Assembly (NCBI GenBank): GCA_002887195.1
Contig: PJAB01001741.1
Span: 1 to 12,524 of the forward strand
From: Chrysochromulina parva
Lineage: Eukaryota; Haptophyta; Prymnesiales; Chrysochromulinaceae
Reading direction: 5' to 3'
DNA length: 12,524 nt
Shown: piece after piece, positions 1 to 9,500 of the stretch
How the letters are laid out: the number at the start of each line of letters is the position of its first letter
Position numbering within the stretch: the first letter of the stretch is position 1
Made by a program: the position numbers and the translations under genes
Notes under the pieces: generated by a model
The model's database searches: none
What the model was told of the DNA's origin: nothing
Seen by the model: only the letters and a program-made list of their open reading frames with translations

Positions 1-47
1 TGAAGTAGGAACTCGTCGTTGAGGCCGAGCGTGATGGTGACCGCCAT
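1..47 (-). CDS. 5' end of an unidentified gene running off the left edge
   Basis: Read on the minus strand, an ATG at 47-45 opens a frame of 15 codons, MAVTITLGLNDEFLL, that is still open at the window edge. Support is the good start context (A at -3, G at +4) and strongly GC-ending codons (GCG, GTC, ACC, ATC, CTC, GGC, AAC, GAC, GAG, TTC) that match the confirmed genes here. The fragment is too short to assign a family. It would be transcribed divergently from PIG-A and share the 48-602 interval as promoter. It could be chance; continuation of the frame beyond the window would settle it. Confidence 0.42.
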   Translation of the reverse strand, partial: MAVTITLGLNDEFLL

Positions 48-178
48 TGTGCGAGGGTCGGGCTGTGAGAGGGGTGGACGCGCGGCGATCCTGTGTAAGG
101 TCTCTTGGACCATAAAAAGCAGTTAGGGCTTGTTAGGGCTTGTTCCGTGTGGTGGTTACAAAAAGTGTGGAAACCTCA

Positions 179-229
179 GGGGGGGGCGTTCCCCCCCGGA
201 GGGGGGGCGGCCCCCCCGGAGCGGGGGGG
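179..229. repeat. Alternating G-run/C-run block, hairpin or G-quadruplex prone
   Basis: The order is eight G, CGTT, seven C, GGA, seven G, CGG, seven C, GGAGC, seven G. Neighbouring G and C runs are complementary, so the block can fold into very GC-rich hairpins. The three long G runs could also be split into quadruplex tetrads. It lies about 370 bp upstream of the PIG-A start. A function is not shown. Confidence 0.6.
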
Positions 230-312
230 CACTTAGGCCACGTGTTTAGGGGCCAGGTGCGCACCAAACCTTCTCGTTTTCCCACAGCCCGTTAAGTGCG
301 TACATGTAGGTT

Positions 313-368
313 TTTGTACGTAATTAAGTAATGTCGGTAAGTTTGTATTTGTACGGTCCATTTGTACG
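313..368 (+). promoter_or_regulatory. Triplicated TTTGTACG octamer
   Basis: The octamer TTTGTACG occurs at 313-320, 348-355 and 361-368, within 56 bp of AT-richer sequence in otherwise GC-rich DNA. Repeated short words in an upstream region suggest transcription-factor sites. The GTAC core resembles copper-response cores described in green algae, but that link is only an analogy. A related GTTTGTACAA occurs at 2158-2167 in the convergent intergenic region, so the word is not confined to promoters. Confidence 0.3.
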
Positions 369-602
369 ATGCTGACTCTCATGTCTAGTTCTCAGTCGAG
401 AGCGGAGTGGTCCCGCCCACCCACCGCGATTGTGCTTGAGTAGCACTGTAGCTCTAAAGAACAGCCTGATGAACAGCAATTCAAATTACTACCGCGTGTC
501 TTGTGCGTGGGCCCCCCCGCGGAGACTTTAACAGGGTAGCGTATTTTCTGACTTCCTGAGAATTTGGACGACAGCGTGAACGGATCCGTGAACGTGCACA
601 CG

Positions 603-2120
603 ATGGCGACGGTGCCCGCGATCGGTGAGGCGGCCACCGGTGCTTCCTCGCGGCATTCGATCGCGCTTTGCTGCGACTTCTTCTACCCGTCTATAGGCGG
701 TGTCGAGAGCCACGTGCACCAGCTCGCGCAGGGCCTGTTGCGCCTCGGCCACAAGGTGATTGTCGTCACGCATCGGTACGGCTCGCGTACCGGCGTGCGC
801 TGGCTCGCGAGCGGCCTCAAGGTGTACCACGTGCCATTCCCAGCCGTATACGATGGTAGCATGCTTCCAACGGCCGTGCTGCTCATGCCGCTGCTTCGCG
901 ACATCTTCGAGCGCGAGAGCGTCACCGTTGTGCACGCGCATGCCTTGTGCACCATCTCGCTCGAGGCGGTCGTGCTTGCGGCGCTGATGGGCTACCGCGT
1001 CGTGTACACGGAGCACTCCAACTTTGGGCTCTCGGGCGTGCTTGATGGCAGCCTGAACCTCCTCTCGCGCGCCGTGCTCGCGCACGCCGACGCCCTCATC
1101 AGCGTCTCTCGCTCGTGCGCCGCCAACCTGGCACAGCGCTGCTGGCTCCCACCCTCACGCGTGCATGTGATCCCGAACGCGGTGGACGCGGCGCACTTCC
1201 AGCCGGCAGTGTGTAACGTGCGCCCGGCCGGGCGCGTCGTCATCGTCGTGCTCACGCGCCTCGTGCGTCGCAAGGGCGCTCTGCTCCTCACCCAACTGAT
1301 GCCGGAGGTGTGCCGGCGCCACGCGGACGTTCACTTTGTCGTCGGCGGCGAGGGACCGAAGCGTTCGGCACTCGAGGCGATGCGAGAGCGGCACGGGCTG
1401 TGCGGGCGCATCGAGCTGCTCGGCGCTGTCGCCCACCGCGACGCGCCCGCCGTGCTTACGCGCGGCCATATCTTCTTGAACACGTCGCTGACCGAGGCCT
1501 TTTGCATCGCGATCCTCGAGGCCGTGTGTTGTGGGCTGACGGTGGTCTCTACGAACGTGGGGGGCGTGCCTGAGCTGCTGCCAGCGCACATGCTCCACCT
1601 GACCGAGCCCACTGCCGCCGCCCTCCTCAGCGTGCTTGATGAAGTGATACCAACCGTACGTCGCACGCCGCACGCCGCAGTGGCCTTCCACGACGAGGTC
1701 GCCTCCAGGTACTCGTGGCACCGCTGATGACCTCTGATGACCTCTGATGAGCTCTAATGACCTCCGATGATCTCCCTCATCAGGTACTCGTGGCACCGCG
1801 TCGCCGCCCAGACAGCACGCGTGTACGACGGACTGCTGACGCCCGGGACGGCGAGCCCAAAACTGTGCAGTCGACTGCACCATCTGCTCTTTGGCGCTCA
1901 CCTCGGGCCGCTCGCCGCCCTCGTCGCGATCGCGGTGCTCTTGGTGCAGTGGGTGCTGCTGTGCTGGCTGCGCTGGTGGCGACCCGCTGAGCACATAGAG
2001 CGCGCGCCCGACTTCCCCACAGCCGCGTGTGAGGCGGCGCCCTCCAAGTATGAGCCGCTGCCTGTGAAGGACGAATACTTGAGGGTGCTTGTGGCGAGGA
2101 GGACGTTTGTCAGGACTTAG
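603..2120 (+). CDS. PIGA: Phosphatidylinositol N-acetylglucosaminyltransferase subunit A (PIG-A), two exons
   Basis: This is the catalytic subunit of the GPI-GlcNAc transferase. It moves GlcNAc from UDP-GlcNAc to phosphatidylinositol, the first step of GPI-anchor synthesis, on the cytosolic face of the ER. Exons are 603-1708 and 1784-2120, giving 480 aa (human PIG-A has 484). Family signatures run in order: DFFYPSIGGVESH (residues 25-37), GLKVYHVP, IPNAVD, TRLVRRKG (218-225), GGEGPKR (248-254) and GHIFLNTSLTEAFCIAILE (288-306). The last holds the GT4 EX7E pair E298/E306. Exon 2 supplies the conserved YSWHRVAAQTARVYD stretch, then one hydrophobic segment (about 408-431) that should be the C-terminal ER membrane anchor. 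The frame opens earlier at 564 but with TTG; the ATG at 603 has A at -3 and G at +4. Reading through the intron stops at 1725 and loses the membrane anchor. Confidence 0.93.
1709..1783 (+). other. PIG-A intron, 75 bp, bounded by a 19-bp direct repeat
   Basis: The donor is CAG|GTACTC after 1708 and the acceptor is CATCAG|GTACTC before 1784. The junction is phase 2 (AG|G, Arg) and rejoins two halves of a continuous PIG-A alignment. The 19-mer CAGGTACTCGTGGCACCGC spans both splice sites (1706-1724 and 1781-1799). The length is divisible by three, but a TGA follows the first copy directly at 1725, so a retained intron truncates the protein. The interior consists largely of five copies of a 10-bp repeat. 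Confidence 0.9.
1725..1774 (+). repeat. Five-copy 10-bp tandem repeat inside the PIG-A intron
   Basis: The units are TGATGACCTC, TGATGACCTC, TGATGAGCTC, TAATGACCTC and CGATGATCTC. They fill the intron between the first copy of the 19-bp duplication and the pyrimidine-rich acceptor. The repeat supplies multiple TGA/TAA triplets. Some of these adenines may serve as branch points (inference). Confidence 0.85.
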
Positions 2121-2639
2121 GTGACGGGTCCAAGAGAGAAAAATTTGGCTCAAGTCGGTTTGTACAACATGAGCCCCGAACCGAACCCACGATAGACCGC
2201 CAAAAAATAGTATACGACGAAGTCGCCCCGGCCACGCGCAGCGAAAGATCGGCATCGGGTGGCAGCTACTCCCCCCCGTGTGCCAGCGTCGCGTTTGAGG
2301 GCTCGCTAGTAGTACTACGTAGTACAATAAGTTGAGCTACTTGAACTCTTGAGCCTAGTTTTGCCCCTCATGCTGTTGTAATCACACAGCCGCTCGGCTC
2401 ATACAATCAAGAATCATCAATGATCAATCCTGTCGTGCTCGACGCGACCGCGAGGCAGCGCGACGTCCGACGAGCGCGACGTGCCAACGCGAGTCGCGAC
2501 GATCAAGGCTAGGCAACCGTGTCAGTGCGAGCGCCAGCTGATGTGTGCAAAGAAACTCATAGCGTCACATATCGCGACTACACTACGCCGTTCTAAACAA
2601 TTCGTCTTCACTCAAAGATACTAGATACTACTACGCTTC
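2121..2639. other. Convergent intergenic region between PIG-A and the DENN-CNH gene
   Basis: Both flanking genes end here, so the interval should hold two 3' UTRs and polyadenylation regions. It is less GC-rich than the genes. It contains a 14-bp perfect palindrome at 2312-2325, a GCGCGACGT word repeated near 2460-2485, and a short TACTAGATACTACTAC stretch near 2620. No AATAAA-type signal stands out and no gene is supportable. Minus-strand open frames that enter it are the antisense of PIG-A. Confidence 0.5.
2312..2325. repeat. 14-bp perfect palindrome
   Basis: GTACTACGTAGTAC is its own reverse complement and has no loop. It lies between the two converging 3' ends. It might be a protein-binding site or cruciform seed, or simply chance. 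Confidence 0.4.
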
Positions 2640-5600
2640 TCACTTGTTGCATGATCGATGATGGGTAGCTTCTCCACTACTAACTACTTGATGCGGCGGA
2701 GGGGGAGGCGAGGGAGCCACGATGGGAGATTGATCTAGGGACGGGATTTTGATCCCTCTCCTGCTCAAGGTGGGGGAGTGCTCACTCTGCAGCTCCCTCT
2801 CCCAGAGATTGCCGTTGCGGCCACTGCCCCCCTCGCTCAACGTTCCCCTAGGCGATGCCGATGCGGGGGTGGCAACGGCAACAGACACGGGCGGCAGCAT
2901 CGCATACACAGCCTCGCGGCTCGCGACCAGCACGAGGTTGCCGCCGTCCGCTGCCCCGATCGCATGCTCCAGAGGGAGCCATTGTTGCTGAGGCTCCGCC
3001 TCGGGGTGGTGTACTTCCACCGCGTTCGGCAGCACGCTGATCGTCGCACGGCCGCGCGCGGCGCAGTCGAGCGGCGTCTGGCGCCAGTGGATGGTCGAGC
3101 GCTTGGCCACGTGTCCATTCGGATCGACGAAGAGGCCAAGCTGCCGCTCGCCCGCGCGCGGCGGTGGCTGCAAGACGAGGAGCGTGTTCTCAGAGAGGCG
3201 GCGTAAAAAGGGGGCTCCGTAGTCGGCTGCGAAGCGGAAGAGCTCTCGCACGCATCCGGAGCCGATGGAGATGAGCACGTACTCGTCCGGGTGGGCGACA
3301 CAGAGCGAGTGCGTGCCGCAAAAGGCGAGCCCTAAGATGGGTACCGGTATCACGAGGGAGCGACATTCTGACACGATCGAACGGTCCACCGGTAGCGCTC
3401 CTCCAAGCGCCGTCCCGAGCGCCGTCCCGACAGCCGCCCGGTCGGTTGAGCGTGCGCGATCAGCCAAGTTGGCGAGAACCATCACCCCAATGCCGCGCGC
3501 AACGGCCCTCTCGGTTGCATGCGTGCTCGCGAGTGCGATCAAGCTGCCGCCACGCCGGCGGGTGGCGATGGCGAGATGAGTGCCCACGTGGCCGTCGGGT
3601 AGCGGCAGCGGGAGAGCGTGCGTTAGACGCTGCTTCCATGCGTGCGCCGCGCCCTTGTCGCTCAGCGACACGAGGCGCGCACGCGTGCTGTCCGCTGTAC
3701 CGACAAAGGCAAGGGTGACCGCGGGCTCAGCACAGCGCGTGCGAGCAAGCTCAGTGGTGGTGAGCCGAACCACATGCTGGCGAGATGCGCCACCGCTGCC
3801 CGGGGATGGGCCGTAGGGAGGCGGTGTCTCACTTGCGTCTCGGCGGGAACCGCTGCCCGGGGCGGGAGACGGTGTCTCACTTGAGTCTGGGCGGGACCTT
3901 GCCAGCGCGGAGTCCGTCGCTAACGATGCCTCCACCGCCACGGCCGCTTCAACCACTTCCGCATCTGCCTCCTCCGCCGCCCCCGCCTTTGCCAACTTGC
4001 CCTCGACGTGTCCCTCGCCTTCGTCCTCATCCTCTCCCCCATCCTCATCGATGCCTTCGAAGGCGCTGGCGGCCACGCCCACGACGGCGCCCTCGCCAAC
4101 GAGTCCCAGGAGGCCATTGACGAATCTTGAGCGGGGCGGCGTGGGCGGCGAGGGCTGCGAGGGCTGCGAGGTCGGCGGGACCTGGGCTGCGGTCTCGGCT
4201 TTGGTCTCAGCTGCGGCCGGTGGCGGGAGCAGAGGCGGGGGGGCAAGAGGAGCGGGGACGAGAGGTGACAGCTGATGACGACGGCCAACGGCAGTTGCCG
4301 CTGAGAGCGATGTGGCCGATGGCGGTGTGATCACAGCGACAGGGAGCTGCGTCGAGGGGGTGGGCGGCGGTGCTGACGGCGGACGCGGCGGCGTGGCGTC
4401 GGCGGTGGCGGCACGGGCCGCGGGAGGGTCGGCGCCCACAGATGAAGCGGCATGGACCTGCGGCGCAGAGACGGCAAGCATGGCCCAGCTCATGAGACAG
4501 GCTCGGCCAGCGGGCTCGGCCAGCGGGCAGCGAGAGGGGGCGAGGAAGGGGGCGAGGGGAGGAGAGAGAGCATGGGCATGGGGTTGGGGATGCACGGAGG
4601 CCAGGATCAGCAAGGGGCCCCCGCCTGACGATCGGCCCTCTGCATAGGTGCTCCTGGCGGCCCGTGAGAGTGCTATGCGAGAGTACTGTCCCTCCATTCT
4701 CCATGGGAAGATGGGAGAATTAAGGGCGAAACCCTCACGAATCACGAAGGGAGGAGGGGAGGTGGGGTGAGGTCGGCGGCCAGTCGGGCAAGGCACACCT
4801 TGTACAAGATGAGGGTGCCGTCGCTCGTGCAGATGGCAAGCCCGCTGCCCGCGGCGGCGATGCTCACGATACGTAGGTCTGGCTCACTCGCACACGCGCC
4901 GCTGAGAGGGACGAGCTGCCACCTGTCAGCCATCTCCCGCGAGTCCCGCGACGCGCGCACGCGCGGCGGGAGGGCGGGCAGTAGATCGAGCAGAGGAGCC
5001 CCGTCGGCCGGATCCGAAAGCGACGCCGCACACGCGACGCAGTGCCCCGCGCGCGCAATGGGTGTGTCCGTGCCGAGCGCCCACGCGTGCAGGTACGCCC
5101 GTCGCATGAGCTCAAGGGAGGCGAGCCACCTGTGGAACAGTACGGCGCTGTGGTGAGCACTTGCATGCAAGGTGTCCTCAGGCTCAAGGGAGGCCGAGCC
5201 ACCTATCGCGCTGCGCACGCGCCGCCGCGCCACGTCCGAATCGCAACACCACCGGCTCGGCGCCCGGGCCATCGATGTTGATGCGTAGAAGAGCTTCGCC
5301 CAGCGTGGATGCGGCGGGCTGGACGGCACGGAGGGCGTGCAGCGAGGCTGCTGTGCGAAAGCCAAAGCCGGCGCCAAAGACGAGGGATCCAAAGATGAGG
5401 CGCTCCGAGGTGAGCACCAGCAGCCCCGGCATGCCGAGGGATTGGTCTCTGACGGACGAGCGAGAGGCTCGCATAATGAGGAGCTCGCGCGCCTCGAGCC
5501 CAAGACGGCGCCTCCAAGCGACGGACGGGTGGACCGTGCCTCGCAGTGCCGAGTGCCATGCTTCGAAGATGCTCAGCCGGAGCTCGTCAGCCACGTCAGC

Positions 5601-6486
5601 TTGTGGCGGTGGCGGGCGAGGCGCGGGGGGCGAGGGGCCACGCCCAACCCAGAGGCCATCAGCGGACCATCCCGACGGATCCTCCGACGCCTTCCCTGTA
5701 ACTGCCTTCTCGGCCGCCGCCTTGTCGGCCGCCGCCTGGTCAACAGCTGCCTGGTCGACCGCTGCGCTCACGGCCGCTGCGCTCTCTGCCGCAGCCTTCT
5801 CTGCTGCAGCCTTCTCTCCCGCAGCCTTCTCTGCTGCAGCCTTCTCTCCCGCAGCCTTCTCTTCTGCAGGCTCAGCGTTTGCACCGGCAGCGGCGGTCGA
5901 CAGGGTGGCGAGCGCCGCGCCAGTGGTAGCGCCGCCGTCACCCTCAGCTTCCTGCTCATCCGAGCTGCCCACCTTGCTCGCCTCAGCCGCCGTTTTAGGC
6001 GCGACGTACGAGGCGCGGCGCACCAGGCCGCCATCGGCGCGGCGTACCAAGCCGCTGTCAGCGCGACGCATGAGGCCGCTATCGGCGCGATGCACGAGGC
6101 TGCCCTTCGTCCCTAATGCACGAGGCTGCCCATCATCCAGAGGTGCGTCGCCGCCGCCGCCGATCGAGGGCACCATCTCCGCCCACGCTGAGCTGGGCTC
6201 TCTCGACCTGTCTCTTGAAGCAGCGAGGCCGAGGGAGGAGACAACCGCCGAGGAGACGACGTCGAAGCTCAGGTCGAGCAAGCCACCCCCCGACGGCGCA
6301 GGCTTAGCAGCGGCGAGTGCTTGCATGCGTCGACCCTCGGCCTCGGACGCGGCCACTCGGCGCTGCATCTGGCTCAGAGCTTCCCACAGCAGATCGAGAT
6401 CTGGCGCGCCCATCACCTGGAGGAGCTCACCGCCAAATCGATCAAAGTCCGAACGATGGATGGTCTCAACGGCAGCGGAAGCGGTC

Positions 6487-6523
<37 letters not shown>

Positions 6524-9500
6524 TGCCGCCGCCGCCGCCGCTGCCACCCTCCGCGCCGTTGTCCTCCCGTAACCGTCGGAAGAAGTGCACTGGATCTACT
6601 TGGCTGCTGCGCCGGCCGCCACCGCCCACGCCCCACGCCCATGGAATCCCGAGCCCCCACCCCGGCGGTGGGCCCGTCGCCGCGCCGCTCGCGTCCGTGC
6701 CGGTAGGCTCAGCGAGGGAGCGTAACCCAAGACTGAAGGCGCCGCGCTGTTGGGCGCCAATCGATTGCCACCTCTCAAGGAACGCGCCCGGCGCGCTCTC
6801 GCCGCCGCCGCCGCCGCCGTAACGGTCGGCATCGTCGTCATCGTCGCCGGTGCCACAGTCCTCGCATGCCTCTGCATGCAGCTGAGCCTCGCGCTGTGCC
6901 TGCCCTTCCAAATAGGCGCGTGCCCACACGGCGAGCAACGGCTGACGCTGTGGGGAGCTCGCGGCCGGCGACGGGTGCGACGCGGGCGCTCCCGCATGGA
7001 TGCCCAGCGGCAACATGGCGCCGCTGCGTTGGTGGATGCCGCCTCCCGCGGCGGCGGCGGCGGCCGCCACATCACTCAGCGTGCTCCGCAACTTAGCTCG
7101 CCACTCGGCGGGTTGAGACGCGGGAGCAGCTTGATGCGTCGAGGGCGTCGAGGGCGTCGGCGTGTGTGGCGAGGCGGTGGGTGACGTGAAGCGAAGCGTC
7201 GCGAGCTCCGCCATCTGCCGCGCGTCGAGTCGGGCGAGACACTGACTGACAAGCACCAGGAGCGTTGCGTCCTGGGGTGCGCGCTCCATTCCATCGACCT
7301 TGCCGGCGCCGCCGCTGCCGAGCGGCTTGAGCAGGTCGGTGGTGCTGCTCGCGCGCACATCGAGGATGCTCGGGCCGTTGCATTTGCCACGCCGCTTGTG
7401 CGCGCGCCCGCGCTGGCGCTGGCGCGACGAGTGCTGCCGTTCAAGCTGCTCTTGCGCCGCCTGCAACACGCTGAGCGCCTCGACCGGCGCACTCGCCCGC
7501 AAGAGCTCACGCGCATGCATCAGGTGGAGGGGTATGAGCGTGGGCGCCGCCGAGACCGCTGCCTTGCATGCACGGAGTAGCACGGCGCTCGAGTCGCGCT
7601 CGTCACGGCGCTCGTCCACGTCCCATTCGAGCGTCTCCCAAATTTGGGTCAGCGCCGTGCCGAGCACCCGCGCAGTACTCGCGTTCGGGGGGGGCTCGAG
7701 CGTGGCGGGGGGGGGCGTGACGGGGATCCCCCAATGGTCCAGAACGTGATGGGCTGGCGCCGTACCGAGCACCTCGTGCAGAGCTTCGGGCTGCTCACAC
7801 AGGTTGTCAGGCAGCTCGAGGATAGCCAAAGAATGCAACTCGAGGATGGCAAGTCGCTCCATGAGCCGGGCGCCGTCTCGGGCGCCGTCGCCCGGCGAGA
7901 GCGAGAGAAAGCGAGAGCTGGGCGCCGTCTCGGGCGTGGGCTGGGCAGTGGGTGAGGGCGCTCCGGTCACGGCGCCGACAGGTGAGTCGGCCATTGCGCC
8001 GGCGGTGGCGAGCAGTGCCCCGATGCCGGTACCGGTCGGGTCGGACGGTGAGGTGGGCGTGCGAGTGGATGCCGCTGCCGCTGCTGCTGCTGCTGCTAAG
8101 CTAGACGGAGGTTGGCCTAGCTCATCAGGCTCCTCCCCGCGCTCCACCTTTTCCAGCCAGCGATGAAAGGGGGCCGAGGAGGCGAGCTTGCGCAGGAACG
8201 GGCGCCGATCACTCTGCGCTGCTTGCACCCATGCTCCCACGTCGACGTCGGTGCCGCCGTCGATCAGATACGCTGAGGAGCCACCCAAGAGCCCGAGCCA
8301 ATGGGTACGCCACACGCGCTGCAACGCGCCGTTGTGAGCATCGACTGCCACCGAGCGAGCTGAGGCGGCGACAGCGGCCGCCGCCCCCGGCACGCTCTCG
8401 TTGAGGTCCGTCGCCGCCCCCGGCACGCTCTCCTCCTCCTTGAGGTCGGTCGACTCCTCCAGCCGAGGCGGCGACGCGAGCCACTCGGCCATCTGACGAA
8501 CGAGCCAGGCGCGCTCCAAGGGGGGGAAGCGCTCGAGGGGCTCGAGGGGGGGCACCTGCAACGTGCCCAAATCGAGGTTGAGTACGCACACGTCCTCCGG
8601 GATGGCGCTCGCATTCTCGTCCTCCGGGATGGCGCTCGCATTCTCGTCCTCCGGGATGGCGCTCGCGTTCTCGTCCTCCGGGATGGCGCTCGCATTCTCG
8701 TCCTCGTCCTCCGCATCCGCCGCGAGGGCGCCCGCGACGGCGCGCGCGTCGCGAGCACCAGCCGCCTCGCCCTTCGCCTCTTCCCCCTCCTCGCCCTCCT
8801 CCTCCCACTCCTCGCCCTCCTTCTCCTCCTCGCGCTCTCCAGCCCCCGAGGTACGCGCGCGGGCCGAGGGCCGGGCAACGGCCCCCTCCCGCAGCAGGCC
8901 GATGAGAAATGGGCACGGCGCCTCGAGGTACTGGTGCCATGCGGAGGGGAGGAGCGGGATGTACGTGTGCGGCCACTCGAGCGGACGGAGCAACGCGAGC
9001 ACCGCCTCCGCCGCCTCGCCTAGCCATCGATCACTCGCGCTCACCACTGCCAGCCGCAGCTCCGAAAGCAACACCTCGACCGCCGTGATGGCCACCTCCA
9101 CACCCACACGGTGCACAAAGGCATAGAGCGAAATGCCTAAAATGGGCGGCGCGCCCGTGGGCGTCGCGCGTAGCACGTGCGTCGTCCAGCGAGTCGGCGC
9201 CCCAAGCCGAATCCGAAGCTCCACCCCAGGCAGCGGCATCGGCAGCCGAAGCAGCGCGCGCGCCACCAAGCGCGCCTCGGCGGCGCCGCGCAGCGTGGCT
9301 GCGCGTAGCGTGCGCAGCGCCGAGAGGAGCTGTTCCAGCAGCGGCACGTGCGAGAGCAGGCACAGCGAGCACGGCGTCCATGCGCCGCCTTCCTCCTGCT
9401 CGAAGAAGGTGAGGCTCGCCGCGTGGATGCGCGTGCCGTCCTCGAGCGTGAGCGCTGCGGTTAGCTCGAGCTCCTCGGGCGGCGCCTCGCCGCGCGGCGC

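Larger units (their letters stand above)
48..602. promoter_or_regulatory. Divergent intergenic region upstream of PIG-A
   Basis: About 555 bp with no supportable gene lie between the putative minus-strand start at 47 and the PIG-A ATG at 603. The region contains a 10-bp direct duplication TTAGGGCTTG at 123-142, a block of long G and C runs at 179-229, and a locally AT-rich segment at 300-370. That segment carries three copies of TTTGTACG (313-320, 348-355, 361-368) and a TACATGTA palindrome (301-308). No convincing TATA box is seen. Its promoter role is inferred from gene orientation. Confidence 0.45.

Noticed and set aside
564..602. 13-residue N-terminal extension of PIG-A
   Set aside because: It would need a TTG start. 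ATG 603 has a good context and gives a family-typical length.
392..637. 81-codon minus-strand frame in the PIG-A upstream region
   Set aside because: It overlaps the PIG-A start and promoter, has no family features, and has codon use unlike the confirmed genes.
1155..2327. 390-codon open frame on the minus strand
   Set aside because: It lies opposite PIG-A, whose family motifs and spliced frame are unambiguous. The antisense translation is low-complexity His/Arg-rich with no recognisable family.
5161..6822. 553-codon open frame on the plus strand, rich in Ala/Ser/Pro
   Set aside because: It is antisense to the DENN-CNH exon. Its length comes from GC-rich triplet and 15-bp repeats that lack stops in several frames. 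It has no domain, and the minus strand carries recognisable DENN and GRAM motifs in continuous frame.
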